Part shown: in pieces, positions 8,727 to 17,798 of the stretch
Layout of the letters: every line of letters starts with the position of its first letter
Numbering within the stretch: the stretch's first letter is position 1
From: Desulfuromonadaceae bacterium
Lineage (GTDB): Bacteria; Desulfobacterota; Desulfuromonadia; Geobacterales; Pseudopelobacteraceae
NCBI GenBank assembly: GCA_028683855.1
Contig: JAQUHA010000002.1
Coordinates: 105,666 to 169,665 of the forward strand
DNA length: 64,000 bases
Direction: 5' to 3'
Notes under the pieces: model-generated
What the model was told of the DNA's origin: nothing
Database searches by the model: none
Seen by the model: the letters and a program-made list of their open reading frames with translations, nothing else
Position numbers and translations under genes: made by a program

Positions 8727-9884
8727 ATGTCTGCTTATGAATTGCGTAAATTTGTTGCGCCTGAAATAGTTTTCGGAGTCGGGGCGATTGATCGTGTAGG
8801 GCAGTATGCGGCGCTATACGGAGCAAAAAGAGCTTTTGTGGTAAGCGACCCGGGTGTTGTTGCCGCAGGGTGGACAGGTCGTGTGCTTGCCTGTCTGGAA
8901 GAGGTTGGTCTGCAGTACTCCCTCTTTACGGACGTTTCGTCCAATCCGCGTGCGGAAGAGGTTATGGCAGGAGCCGAACTTCATCGACTTAACAGGTGTG
9001 ACCTTATCATTGCCGTTGGGGGCGGAAGTGCTATGGATTGCGCCAAAGGTATCGGTATTGTCGTCTCAAACTCAGGCTCAATACTAGATTATGAGGGGAT
9101 TGACAGAATTACACTCCCGATGCCGCCGTTAATATGTATTCCTACTACGGCTGGTACTTCAGCTGATGTTTCCCAGTTTACAATCATTACCGACAGGAAA
9201 AAACGCTCTAAAATAGCCATCATAAGCAAAGCTGTCGTGCCGGATGTTGCCATAATAGATCCACAGACCCTGACTACGATGAGCCCATATCTTACCGCCT
9301 GTACCGGGATGGATGCGCTGGTACACGCAATTGAAGCTTACGTCTCCAACGCCTGTTCCCCGTTGACGGATCTACACGCTCTTGAGGCAATACGCCTGAT
9401 TAGTGCGAATTTACTACCTTCAATAGCCTCGTCCGATAATATTGAGCATCGCAGTCAGATGATGCTGGGGAGCCTTGAGGCAGGTCTGGCATTCTCCAAT
9501 GCGAGTCTTGGAGCTGTTCATGCGATGGCTCACAGCCTTGGCGGATACCTGGATCTGCCGCATGGTGAATGTAATGCAATGCTGTTGGAGCACGTGGTCT
9601 CCTTTAACTACTCTGAGGTAGGGGAGCGATACGGTAATGTCGGCAGGGCTCTCGGTCTGGAAGTAGATAAAATGGGGGCTTCAGAAATTAATAAAGCTGT
9701 TTTCGGTAAAATAAGGGAGTTAAGAATTGATTCTGGAATCGATGGTGGCCTTGAGGCTCGTGGGGTTCGGGTTTCCGACATATCAGATCTTGCGCAGAAT
9801 GCGATTCAGGATGCCTGCATGGCGACAAATCCTCGTAACGCTGTAAAGCGCGATCTGGAAGTTATATTTGAAGAGGCGCTCTGA
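8727..9884 (+). CDS. ercA: ErcA-like iron-containing alcohol dehydrogenase
   Basis: A group III iron-dependent alcohol dehydrogenase of 385 residues. Start set at ATG 8727 (ACGGAGG 5 bases before) rather than at the in-frame TTG 8706. The NAD(P)-binding GGGSAMDCAKGI is present, and the metal-binding His residues fall in DALVHAIEAYVS, HAMAHSLGG and LPHGECNAM. The N-terminus ELRKFVAPEIVFG resembles ErcA, which in Pseudomonas belongs to the ethanol-oxidation regulatory cascade together with an ErcS-type kinase. A PAS hybrid kinase starts 2 bp after its stop, the same pairing, so the enzyme may act as a sensor or regulator rather than a catabolic dehydrogenase. That role is inference. Confidence 0.75.
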   Translation: MSAYELRKFVAPEIVFGVGAIDRVGQYAALYGAKRAFVVSDPGVVAAGWTGRVLACLEEVGLQYSLFTDVSSNPRAEEVMAGAELHRLNRCDLIIAVGGGSAMDCAKGIGIVVSNSGSILDYEGIDRITLPMPPLICIPTTAGTSADVSQFTIITDRKKRSKIAIISKAVVPDVAIIDPQTLTTMSPYLTACTGMDALVHAIEAYVSNACSPLTDLHALEAIRLISANLLPSIASSDNIEHRSQMMLGSLEAGLAFSNASLGAVHAMAHSLGGYLDLPHGECNAMLLEHVVSFNYSEVGERYGNVGRALGLEVDKMGASEINKAVFGKIRELRIDSGIDGGLEARGVRVSDISDLAQNAIQDACMATNPRNAVKRDLEVIFEEAL

Positions 9885-9886
9885 TA

Positions 9887-11485
9887 ATGGAAGGTGATTG
9901 GCAAAAACAGAGGGAGGGTATCATCGGTCTTGGAATCACTTCCGGTCGCCGAAGTTATTTTCCGGAGCTGCAGCGTAACAATGCTGATCTTGAGCGTTTT
10001 CGCACACTGCTGGATTGCAGCAGTGAAGCTATTTTTCTTATAAAGCCTGATGACGGGGCGCTGCTTGACTGCAATGAAACCGCCTGTCGTATGGCTGGAT
10101 TCAGGCGCGAAGAGCTGGTTAAACACGCAATTACAGAATTTATCACCGATAGTGCTTTAACTCTTCTGGACAAAATTCACAGGCTTGGTGAGGGTGAGCA
10201 TCTTACTGTCCGATCGGATTTCTCCCCACTTTCCGGAGAAAAAATCCCGATAGAGTTTACCTGCAGCGGAGCAATGTTTCAGGGCGAACTGCTTGGCGTT
10301 ACTGTAATCAGAGAGATAAGTGACAGACTCGTGCTTGAAGCACAGCTCCTCCAGCAGCAGAAATTGGAGAGTGTCGGTCTGCTGGTGGGGGGAATTGCGC
10401 ACGATTTCAACAATCTCCTCGCACCGATTTTTGTTTACTCGGAAATGATCCGCAATCGTTTTCCAGAGGGTGATGTTAACCAGAAACAGGCTTCTGCCAT
10501 TAACCAATCAGCGAGTAAGGCAAAAGAGCTGATAAAACAACTGCTTACTTTCAGCCGCAAGCAGGAGCTTGAGGTTAAGCAGATTGATCTGAATGAAATA
10601 ATTACCGCCTTCAGCGAAATACTTCGTCGCACAATTCGAGAAAATGTCATTATAAACACCTCTCTTGATAGCGAAAGCTGTCAGATTATTGCAGATCGTA
10701 CCCAGATTGAGCAGATACTCCTGAATCTTGTCGTGAATGCCCAGGACGCCATTACAGGTAATGGCAGAATAACAATAGGTACAGCTCAAGTGATGCTTGA
10801 TGATGAATATTGTGCAATTCACCCAGGGAGCAGACCAGCTGCGTATATCATGCTGACAGTGAGTGACAACGGCTGCGGGATGGATAATAAAACGCTTGAG
10901 CATATATTTGAACCGTTTTTCAGTACTAAAGCTCTTGGTAGCGGGACAGGTCTTGGTCTTTCCACTGTATACGGAATTGTCAGGCAGCATGATGGCATGG
11001 TCAACGTGCAGAGCACCCCCGGCAACGGAACGAGTTTCATTATTTATCTGCCAAAAGCAAAAATTGATCATGAGGTAACCAACAGTTCCGAAATCTCTGA
11101 CACAGAGAGAGTAACTGCTGCTTCCGCCACGATACTTCTGGTTGAAGATAATGAAATGGTTATGGATATGACGCGTGAACTTCTTGAAAGTTGCGGTTAC
11201 ACCGTGCTCTCGGCATGGCTGCCTGAAGAGGCTCTTGTCATAGCACTCCGCGACCCTGGGAGGATTGATCTGCTATTGTCCGATGTTGTAATGCCTCAGA
11301 TGAGCGGACCTGAACTATACCAGAGGCTTAAAGATGTTATTCCTGATCTTAAAGTAATCTATATGTCAGGTTATACAAACAACGTGGTTGTGCATAAAGG
11401 TGCGCTTGATGAAGCTGCTGTTTTTATTGCAAAACCATTCACTTCAGCAACTCTGCTCGCTCATGTATCCAGAATTCTTGAATAG
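9887..11485 (+). CDS. PAS hybrid histidine kinase with C-terminal receiver (ErcS-like partner)
   Basis: A 532-residue cytoplasmic hybrid kinase without transmembrane segments. Order: PAS (about 40-150), HisKA with phosphoacceptor His172 in GGIAHDFNNLL, HATPase with N-box NLVVNAQDAI and G-boxes DNGCGMD and GTGLGLS, then a receiver with Asp466 in LSDVVMPQMSG and Lys in AKPF. Start ATG 9887 follows the ercA-like stop by 2 bp, so both come from one mRNA. The H-box and receiver are closely similar to those of the kinase at 19997-22633, which points to duplication within the cluster. The signal seen by the PAS domain is unknown. Confidence 0.88.
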   Translation: MEGDWQKQREGIIGLGITSGRRSYFPELQRNNADLERFRTLLDCSSEAIFLIKPDDGALLDCNETACRMAGFRREELVKHAITEFITDSALTLLDKIHRLGEGEHLTVRSDFSPLSGEKIPIEFTCSGAMFQGELLGVTVIREISDRLVLEAQLLQQQKLESVGLLVGGIAHDFNNLLAPIFVYSEMIRNRFPEGDVNQKQASAINQSASKAKELIKQLLTFSRKQELEVKQIDLNEIITAFSEILRRTIRENVIINTSLDSESCQIIADRTQIEQILLNLVVNAQDAITGNGRITIGTAQVMLDDEYCAIHPGSRPAAYIMLTVSDNGCGMDNKTLEHIFEPFFSTKALGSGTGLGLSTVYGIVRQHDGMVNVQSTPGNGTSFIIYLPKAKIDHEVTNSSEISDTERVTAASATILLVEDNEMVMDMTRELLESCGYTVLSAWLPEEALVIALRDPGRIDLLLSDVVMPQMSGPELYQRLKDVIPDLKVIYMSGYTNNVVVHKGALDEAAVFIAKPFTSATLLAHVSRILE

Positions 11486-11588
11486 ATAGCATTAAACCTG
11501 ATAACTGAACTGCTATTTGCTTGATTTAATTGTAGCTCTCTTGTTATTGTCCCCTCTCTTGATAGCCAATTATAGAAAGCGGAGTCAG

Positions 11589-14453
11589 ATGATGTCTAAA
11601 TGCAGGCACATTTTAAAATACCTTCTCCATCTTGCCCCGGTTTTCTCACTGTTTCTGCTGATAACTCAGGTTACTCCGGTATATGCTGCTGCCAAAGTGC
11701 CTCAAATTCTGGTGCTTAACTCTTACAACATGGGGTATGACTGGTCAGAAGATGAGATGAAGGGGGTGAGGAGCGGATTTTCCAGGCTATTTCCAAGAGT
11801 GGATTTCTTTATTGAACATCTCGATACGAAGAAGTTTCACTATAAACTGCACTTCCCCAAACTTGCCGACCTGCTTGAATCAAAATATTCGACTCGTAAA
11901 ATTGATGTAATCGTGGCGATGGATAATGCAGCCCTTGAATTTGCTACCCGCTACAGGAAGCGGATATCCCCCGGCACTCCGCTGGTTTTTTGCGGTATCA
12001 ACGACTATAAACCTTCAATGATTGCAGGTGAAACAGCTATCAGCGGAGTCGCAGAAAACCACGATTTTATCGGGACTCTTAAGATGGCACTTCAACTTCA
12101 TCCGGAATCCCGTGACGTAACGGTTATTCATGACTTTACAGACACCGGCATTGCCATTCGTCAGGAGCTTATAGAGATAGCAAACCGCCTTCCCGGGATC
12201 AAGCTTCATTTTATGGATGAAATGCCGCTTGAGGAGACGATCCAGAAACTGAAGCTGATACCTTCTGATTATCTGGTGCTTATGCTCTCATATACGGTTG
12301 AAAAGGGGGGGAGGACTTTCAGCCATTCTGAAGCGGCTCGTCTGGTAAGCGGTGCAAGTCCGGTTCCGGTCTACTCTGTATATGCTGAACAGCTGGGGAG
12401 CGGCGTTGTCGGTGGTCAAATGATGAAAGGGGAGACGCAGGGGCTTAAAGCCGCCGAGATTGCATCACGGATTATTGCCGGCGAACCGCCCGAAAAAATT
12501 CCGGTTTTTACCTCTGACCTTTCTCAGCCGTCATTTGATTACTCTGCTATGAAGAGATTTGGCATAAGACCGGCGGCTCTCCCGCCAGATGTTGTGCTGA
12601 TTAATAAACCCCCTTCAACTTTTGCAATAAACAAAAAAATCGTCTGGACTGTCTCCCTGATCACACTTTTTTCTGCAGTTGGCATGACGGTACTAATTAT
12701 AAATATTCGTAAACGGAAACTGTCTGAAAAGATGCTTTGCCGCAAAATTGAAGAGTATCAGGAGTCTCAGGAAGAGTTGCAGCAGGTGGAAGAGATGCTC
12801 CGGTCGCAGGTTGACGAATATATGCAGACGCAGGATGAACTGCAGGCGACTGATGAGATGCTGCGGGAGCAGATTGAAGAACATCTCAAAACTCATGACC
12901 AGCTGCTGGCAACCGAGGAGATGCTGAGGGTGCAGTTGGCTGTAACCGAAGAGAGTTCACAGAAGTTCAAGGCTGTTTTTGAATATTCACCCATTACAGT
13001 TGTACTTACGACCCTGCCGGAGGGGACATTCTGTGAAGTGAATCAGACTTTCATTGATATGTTCGGATACACGAGAGAGGAGGCGGTTGGTAAAACCACA
13101 CTTGAACTGGGTGTCTGGCAGCAGGAGTCTGATAGAAACGATTATATAAGCCTTATGAAAAGCGATATTCACGTCCACAACTTTGAAGCTGAAATGCTTC
13201 GTAAAAGTGGCGAGCGATTTACTGTGCTTATCTCTGGTGCATTTCTGGAGATAGATGGCAAACCATCGCTTCTGAGCGCCATAATGGATGTTACAGAGCA
13301 GAGGAGGCTGCAGGGGCAGCTGCATCAATCGCAGAAGATGGATGTGGTAGGTCAGCTGGCTGGTGGAATTGCACATGATTTCAACAATATGCTTGCCGGT
13401 ATCATGGCTGCTGCCGAACTTCTTAAAATGCGTCTGCCGGGCGATGTGAAGAACGGTAAAATGGTTGAAACAATTATAGAGGCAACGAAGCGCTCCGCTG
13501 ATTTGATACGAGAGCTTTTAACATTCTCACGCAAAGGAAATTCGCTGCTGGAGACGGTGAATGTTCACGAAACCATAACTGCCGTTATGACTCTGCTGGA
13601 GCGTACAATTGATAAGCGTATTAAATTAATAGGAAAATTTGAAGATGGTGATCCCCTTGTTATGGGTGATCATACCCAGTTGCAGAACGCACTCCTCAAT
13701 CTCGGAGTTAACGCCCGTGATGCCATGCCGGATGGCGGGAGGCTGGAATATACAACACAGATTAAAACTCTTGATGAATCTTCCTCCCGCTCACTCGGAA
13801 TTCTGATTGCGCCCGGTCGTTATCTTGAGATTGCCGTATCTGACTCAGGAACCGGTATGTCGAGGGATATACTGGAACATATATTTGAACCTTTTTACAC
13901 AACTAAAGATGTGGGTAAGGGAACCGGTCTCGGATTGTCAGTTGTTTACGGGACTGTTCACAATCATGGTGGGGAGATTGCTGTTCAGAGTCAGCCTGGT
14001 GTCGGCTCAATATTCAGAATATACCTCCCGCTTGTTGACAAAGAGTTGATTGCGTCGGTTTCTATCGGTGAGGCTGTTACTGGCAGCGGAGGAATTCTTC
14101 TTGTGGATGACGAAGAGATTCTTCGCGAAATCGGACGTGATATACTCGAAGATCTGGGTTATACGGTCTATCTGGCAGAAGACGGTGTGGATGCGCTTGA
14201 AGTTTATGACAGGCACAGGGGCGACATCTCATTGGTCATTCTGGATGTGATAATGCCAAGAATGGGTGGGAGAGAGGCGTTTATTAAGTTGCAGGAGGAA
14301 TCTCCCGGTTTGAAGGTTCTGTTCTGTTCAGGATTCCACGGAGAAGGTACTGAAGAGGAGCTTTATAAAATAGGTGCCTGCAGTTTTATCCAGAAACCGT
14401 ATAACCGTATTGATTTGAGTAGAGTTGTTGCGGAGGCTATAGGGGAGAGTTGA
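11589..14453 (+). CDS. Membrane hybrid histidine kinase with periplasmic ABC-substrate-binding-like sensor domain
   Basis: Start chosen at ATG 11589 (GCGGAG just upstream) instead of TTG 11517. The 954-residue product has a signal peptide (FSLFLLITQVTPVYAA), a periplasmic domain of the ABC_sub_bind type (about 35-345, starting ILVLNSYNMGYDW), a transmembrane helix near 350-373, a coiled-coil made of three 21-residue repeats (about 389-451), a PAS domain (about 455-565), HisKA with His596 in GGIAHDFNNML, HATPase, and a receiver with Asp886 in VILDVIMP. It should sense a small periplasmic ligand and signal by phosphorelay, probably to the sigma-54 regulator whose TTG start overlaps its stop by 4 bp. 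Confidence 0.88.
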   Translation: MMSKCRHILKYLLHLAPVFSLFLLITQVTPVYAAAKVPQILVLNSYNMGYDWSEDEMKGVRSGFSRLFPRVDFFIEHLDTKKFHYKLHFPKLADLLESKYSTRKIDVIVAMDNAALEFATRYRKRISPGTPLVFCGINDYKPSMIAGETAISGVAENHDFIGTLKMALQLHPESRDVTVIHDFTDTGIAIRQELIEIANRLPGIKLHFMDEMPLEETIQKLKLIPSDYLVLMLSYTVEKGGRTFSHSEAARLVSGASPVPVYSVYAEQLGSGVVGGQMMKGETQGLKAAEIASRIIAGEPPEKIPVFTSDLSQPSFDYSAMKRFGIRPAALPPDVVLINKPPSTFAINKKIVWTVSLITLFSAVGMTVLIINIRKRKLSEKMLCRKIEEYQESQEELQQVEEMLRSQVDEYMQTQDELQATDEMLREQIEEHLKTHDQLLATEEMLRVQLAVTEESSQKFKAVFEYSPITVVLTTLPEGTFCEVNQTFIDMFGYTREEAVGKTTLELGVWQQESDRNDYISLMKSDIHVHNFEAEMLRKSGERFTVLISGAFLEIDGKPSLLSAIMDVTEQRRLQGQLHQSQKMDVVGQLAGGIAHDFNNMLAGIMAAAELLKMRLPGDVKNGKMVETIIEATKRSADLIRELLTFSRKGNSLLETVNVHETITAVMTLLERTIDKRIKLIGKFEDGDPLVMGDHTQLQNALLNLGVNARDAMPDGGRLEYTTQIKTLDESSSRSLGILIAPGRYLEIAVSDSGTGMSRDILEHIFEPFYTTKDVGKGTGLGLSVVYGTVHNHGGEIAVQSQPGVGSIFRIYLPLVDKELIASVSIGEAVTGSGGILLVDDEEILREIGRDILEDLGYTVYLAEDGVDALEVYDRHRGDISLVILDVIMPRMGGREAFIKLQEESPGLKVLFCSGFHGEGTEEELYKIGACSFIQKPYNRIDLSRVVAEAIGES
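12753..12941 (+). repeat. Three in-frame 63-bp repeats encoding a 21-residue coiled-coil unit
   Basis: Units start at 12753, 12816 and 12879. They encode EYQESQEELQQVEEMLRSQVD-type, EYMQTQDELQATDEMLREQIE-type and EHLKTHDQLLATEEMLRVQLA-type segments, exactly three heptads each, between the membrane helix and the PAS domain of the kinase. The DNA copies have diverged but the protein pattern is plain. Confidence 0.85.
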
Positions 14454-15856
14454 AAAATCAGACTATAAAACCAACTGTTCTTGTAGTGGATGATGAACTA
14501 TATGTCAGGGAGTCGCTTACGGCTTACCTCGATGATATCGGTTTCTCTGTTCTTGAGGCAAAAAACGGTGAAGCAGGTCTTGAACTCTTTAAAAGCAGAC
14601 GACCTGATATTGTTCTGACAGATCTTCGTATGCCGGTTATGGATGGTTTTGCTCTGTTAGAGGCTGTTTCAGCCCTCGATGAATATACCCCTATTGTAGT
14701 CGTCTCAGGTGTTGGTGCTCTGAATGAAGCGGTGCGGGCGATGAGACTCGGAGCCTGGGATTACCTTTCAAAGCCGATCGGTAATTTTGAAGAGTTGCAG
14801 ATTACCCTTGAAGGCTGTCTTGAACGGGCCAGGATCAGGAAAGAGCTTGACCGGCTCCGTAGACATCTCTCCGACGGCACGCTGGATGATGAGAGCGCAT
14901 TCAGCAGGATTATCACCGCATCACCCAGAATGCGTGCAATTTTCCTCTATCTCGAATCTGTTGCGCCGTCACGTCATCCGGTACTTGTCACCGGTGAAAC
15001 AGGGACAGGAAAAGAGCTTATCGCTCGTGCAGTTCACGATCTCAGCGGGGTTTCCGGCCCCTTTGTTGCGATTAACCTGGCTGGACTCGACGACAGTATG
15101 TTCAGCGATACCCTGTTCGGGCATCAGCGCGGTGCTTTTACAGGTGCTGAACAGGTTAGAGAGGGGTTTATAGGGCAGGCAGCGGGTGGTACGCTTTTCC
15201 TTGATGAAATAGGTGATCTCTCACAGGCATCTCAGGTTAAGCTGCTCCGGTTGCTGCAGGGGGGTGAGTATACCCCCCTTGGATCAGACAAACTCTTGAA
15301 GAGTGATGCGCGGATTATCTCTGCAACCCATGCCGACTTGAAATCTAAAATGGATCAGGGGATTTTCAGGCAAGATCTATATTATCGCCTCTGCAGTCAT
15401 CGCGTAGAGTTGCCACCTCTTCGCGACCGTCCTGAAGACCTCCCTCTTCTTGTAAAGCATTTTCTGGAGAAGGCGGCTGCCGATTTGAATAAACCCACCC
15501 CCTTTGCTCCCGCCGAACTTGAGAGGTATCTCGCTGCCTATCGCTTTCCAGGTAATATCCGTGAGTTGGAGTCGCTGCTTCATGACACGGTAGCACGTTC
15601 TGACAGCCGCATACTCTCTCTTGAATCCATCGTTTCATCGATAGGTGGCGATCTGCAAAGTTCCGGTGCGTTAACTCCACCTCGCAAGAGCTGTCTTGTA
15701 TGCCCCTTTACCGATAAATTTCCGACACTCAAAGAGGCTGAGAATTTATTGTTAGCGGAAGCCTTAAATCTTGCCGGCAACAACCAGCGGCTGGCAGCTG
15801 CATATCTTGGTATATCCAGGCAGGCACTTAACAAGCGACTGTCCAGGGGTGTATAG
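14450..15856 (+). CDS. NtrC-family sigma-54-dependent response regulator
   Basis: A 468-residue three-domain activator. The receiver has Asp58 in IVLTDLRMPVMDG and Lys in SKPI; the AAA+ domain has Walker A GETGTGKE (about 181-188), the sigma-54-contacting loop GAFTGA (about 228-233) and Walker B GTLFLDEIG; a Fis-type helix-turn-helix ends the protein (NNQRLAAAYLGISRQALNKRL). It begins with TTG overlapping the TGA of the upstream kinase, so the kinase is the likely phosphodonor. A sigma-54 promoter and repeated TGTCGC half-sites lie just downstream, so its first target is probably the neighbouring kinase operon. A CxxC pair (CLVC) before the HTH is unexplained. Confidence 0.92.
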   Translation: MKNQTIKPTVLVVDDELYVRESLTAYLDDIGFSVLEAKNGEAGLELFKSRRPDIVLTDLRMPVMDGFALLEAVSALDEYTPIVVVSGVGALNEAVRAMRLGAWDYLSKPIGNFEELQITLEGCLERARIRKELDRLRRHLSDGTLDDESAFSRIITASPRMRAIFLYLESVAPSRHPVLVTGETGTGKELIARAVHDLSGVSGPFVAINLAGLDDSMFSDTLFGHQRGAFTGAEQVREGFIGQAAGGTLFLDEIGDLSQASQVKLLRLLQGGEYTPLGSDKLLKSDARIISATHADLKSKMDQGIFRQDLYYRLCSHRVELPPLRDRPEDLPLLVKHFLEKAAADLNKPTPFAPAELERYLAAYRFPGNIRELESLLHDTVARSDSRILSLESIVSSIGGDLQSSGALTPPRKSCLVCPFTDKFPTLKEAENLLLAEALNLAGNNQRLAAAYLGISRQALNKRLSRGV

Positions 15857-15950
15857 ATAAATTTCGCCTGATACATACCAAACAGAAATTTCTGGCATCC
15901 TTTCTGCCTTTTGCACATCTCCTCTCCGTTTATACAGTCATAAATCCCTA

Positions 15951-16061
15951 TGTTGCCATAGCGACAAAAGTTGCACCTGCAATTTCTGTCGCAAGCTTCT
16001 GATAAACCTGCAAGAGCAGGATGTTCTGTTATCTCTGCTTCCACCTGTCAACTTATGTCGC
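15951..16061 (+). promoter_or_regulatory. Candidate enhancer-binding sites upstream of a sigma-54 promoter
   Basis: Within the 345-bp gap 15857-16201 there is an imperfect 16-bp palindrome TGTTGCCATAGCGACA (15951-15966, 12 of 16 positions symmetric), a perfect 12-bp palindrome TTGCACCTGCAA (15971-15982), and two more TGTCGC half-sites at 15987 and 16056. They lie 65-175 bp before the sigma-54 promoter, the usual range for an upstream activator. Binding by the adjacent NtrC-type regulator is inference. Confidence 0.5.
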
Positions 16062-16125
16062 TAGTCTATTGTTTTATCTCCCCTTCTAACTATTCGAAAC
16101 AATTGAGAAATAATACAGATCCTCT

Positions 16126-16142
16126 CTGGCACAATCTCTGCT
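16126..16142 (+). promoter_or_regulatory. Sigma-54 (-24/-12) promoter
   Basis: TGGCACAATCTCTGCT at 16127-16142 has GG and GC elements separated by exactly 10 bases, as RpoN promoters need. A start near 16153 would give a leader of about 50 bases before the ATG at 16202. Confidence 0.75.
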
Positions 16143-16201
16143 GACTGTTTCTTTAGCTGGCAGGTAACTTCTATGCACCGTAGTCGAGGAGATAAACTCA
16201 G

Positions 16202-17407
16202 ATGGAATATCATCACAGACTGATAGACATAATAAATTCTCTCCCTGATGCGACCCTGGCAATAAACAGGGGTGGTTGTGTAATTGCCTGGAACAGGTCT
16301 ATGGAGGAGCTTACCGGGGTTGATGCCGACGCAATAATGGGTCGCGATAATTATGAACACTCTTTTGTGTTTTACGGTGAACGTCGCCCGATTCTGCTCG
16401 ATTTGGCTATAAATCCTGATCCCGAACAAGAGCGCAAATATGAATTTTTCAAGCGCACCGGAGATAAGCTGGAGGCGGAAAAATTTATTCCGAAATTCCG
16501 GGCTGGCGGTCTGTACGTATGGGCTACAGCTCGCTGTCTGCTGGATTCAGATGGCAAGGTGATAGGTGCAATTGAAACAGTTCGCGATATTACCGAACGT
16601 AAAAGGCTGCAGGAAATAATTATGCAGACTGAGAAGATGATTATGATAGGTGGGCTGACTGCCGGTATGGCACATGAGATAAACAACCCGCTTGGTGCAA
16701 TTATGCAGAATGCCCAGAATATTGAACGCCGCATCTCTGGCGAGATTCCTGCCAATTTGAAAGCTGCAGCTGAAGTCGGGGTTACTCTTGATCTGGTACG
16801 CTCCTACATGGAGAAACGGGGCATTTTTGATTTTATCGGACATATCAGAAATTCAGGGATGAGAGCATCGGAAATAATATCTAATATGCTTCATTTCAGT
16901 AATAGTGCCGAGTTAACCGTTGAACTGACAGATATTTCGGAACTTTTAGACAGAGTTCTGGAGCTTGCTGCCAGTGATTACGGGATGAAGAAAAAATATA
17001 ATTTCAAGGGTATTGAAATTCGCCGGGAGTTTGCCGCAGAACTCCCTCTTGTGCCCGTTGTAGTGGCGGACATGGAGCAGGCGCTGTTGAACATAATAAA
17101 AAATGCTGCACAGGCGATATATGCCGCAGATATCAAGCGCCACCCTGTTATTAACCTTAGAACGTCGCTTGTAAATGAGATGCTGGTTATTGAGATTGAG
17201 GATAACGGTTCGGGGATGTCTGAGTCCACGAGGTTGAGAGTGTTTGAACCCTTTTTCTCAACAAAAGAGGTTGGTGTCGGTATCGGTCTCGGGATGTCTG
17301 TTGTCTATGCGATAGTGACAAAAAACCACAACGGCAGAATTGAGGTCACTTCACAACAGGGTGAGGGGAGCTGCTTCAGAATAATGCTCCCCCTGGATGG
17401 AGTTTGA
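16202..17407 (+). CDS. Cytoplasmic PAS-domain histidine kinase
   Basis: A 401-residue soluble kinase with a PAS domain (about 8-135, ending DITERKRLQE), HisKA with His158 in GMAHEINNPLGAIMQNAQ, a long insert of about 50 residues between the two dimerisation helices, and an HATPase domain (NIIKNAAQAI, DNGSGM, GIGLGMS). It has no receiver; the separate receiver protein encoded next overlaps it by 11 bp. GAGGAG stands ahead of the ATG. The sigma-54 promoter about 60 bp upstream drives this gene and probably the two after it. The PAS ligand is unknown. Confidence 0.88.
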   Translation: MEYHHRLIDIINSLPDATLAINRGGCVIAWNRSMEELTGVDADAIMGRDNYEHSFVFYGERRPILLDLAINPDPEQERKYEFFKRTGDKLEAEKFIPKFRAGGLYVWATARCLLDSDGKVIGAIETVRDITERKRLQEIIMQTEKMIMIGGLTAGMAHEINNPLGAIMQNAQNIERRISGEIPANLKAAAEVGVTLDLVRSYMEKRGIFDFIGHIRNSGMRASEIISNMLHFSNSAELTVELTDISELLDRVLELAASDYGMKKKYNFKGIEIRREFAAELPLVPVVVADMEQALLNIIKNAAQAIYAADIKRHPVINLRTSLVNEMLVIEIEDNGSGMSESTRLRVFEPFFSTKEVGVGIGLGMSVVYAIVTKNHNGRIEVTSQQGEGSCFRIMLPLDGV

Positions 17408-17798
17408 TGTGAATAGCGCAGATATAAGAGTTCAACTGGTTGATGACGATGAAATGATTCGTGACTGTATGACCGCATATTTTGAAGATGAAGGGTTTAC
17501 AGTTTATGCGACAGCCGAGCCGGAAGAGGCTCTGACAGTCATCTCTGAGGCTTATCCGACGGTCTGTATATCGGATTTACGTCTGCCGGGCATGATGGGT
17601 GACGAGTTTATTATGAAAGCGCATAGCATCAGTCCCAAAACAGCTTATATGCTGCACACCGGTTTGCGCTATCAGCTCTCTGACGAGCTGCGAGGTATTG
17701 GTATGAAAGTGGATGACGTGCTTTTGAAGCCTGTTCACGATCTGTCTAAACTTGTGAGAAAAATAAGAAATATCGCAGAATTCGGGAGAAAATTGTGA
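17397..17798 (+). CDS. Single-domain response regulator
   Basis: A 133-residue receiver (LVDDDEM, Asp60 in CISDLRLPGMMG, LHTG switch, Lys in LKPV) without an output domain. The ATG at 17397 lies inside the end of the kinase gene (11-bp overlap), and its own stop overlaps the next GTG by 4 bp, so the three proteins are translationally coupled. It probably passes phosphate between the PAS kinase and the GGDEF/EAL regulator or a phosphotransfer protein elsewhere. A slightly later GTG at 17409 is an alternative start. Confidence 0.85.
   Translation: MEFDVNSADIRVQLVDDDEMIRDCMTAYFEDEGFTVYATAEPEEALTVISEAYPTVCISDLRLPGMMGDEFIMKAHSISPKTAYMLHTGLRYQLSDELRGIGMKVDDVLLKPVHDLSKLVRKIRNIAEFGRKL

Noticed and set aside
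10508..11071. Long minus-strand open frame (187 codons) inside the ErcS-like kinase
   Set aside because: It lies wholly opposite a well-supported kinase domain, has no RBS and encodes no recognisable protein; it is a codon-bias shadow.
15580..16044. Minus-strand open frame partly in the 15857-16201 gap
   Set aside because: Half of it overlaps the sigma-54 regulator HTH domain, it lacks an RBS, and the gap is better explained by regulator sites and a promoter.
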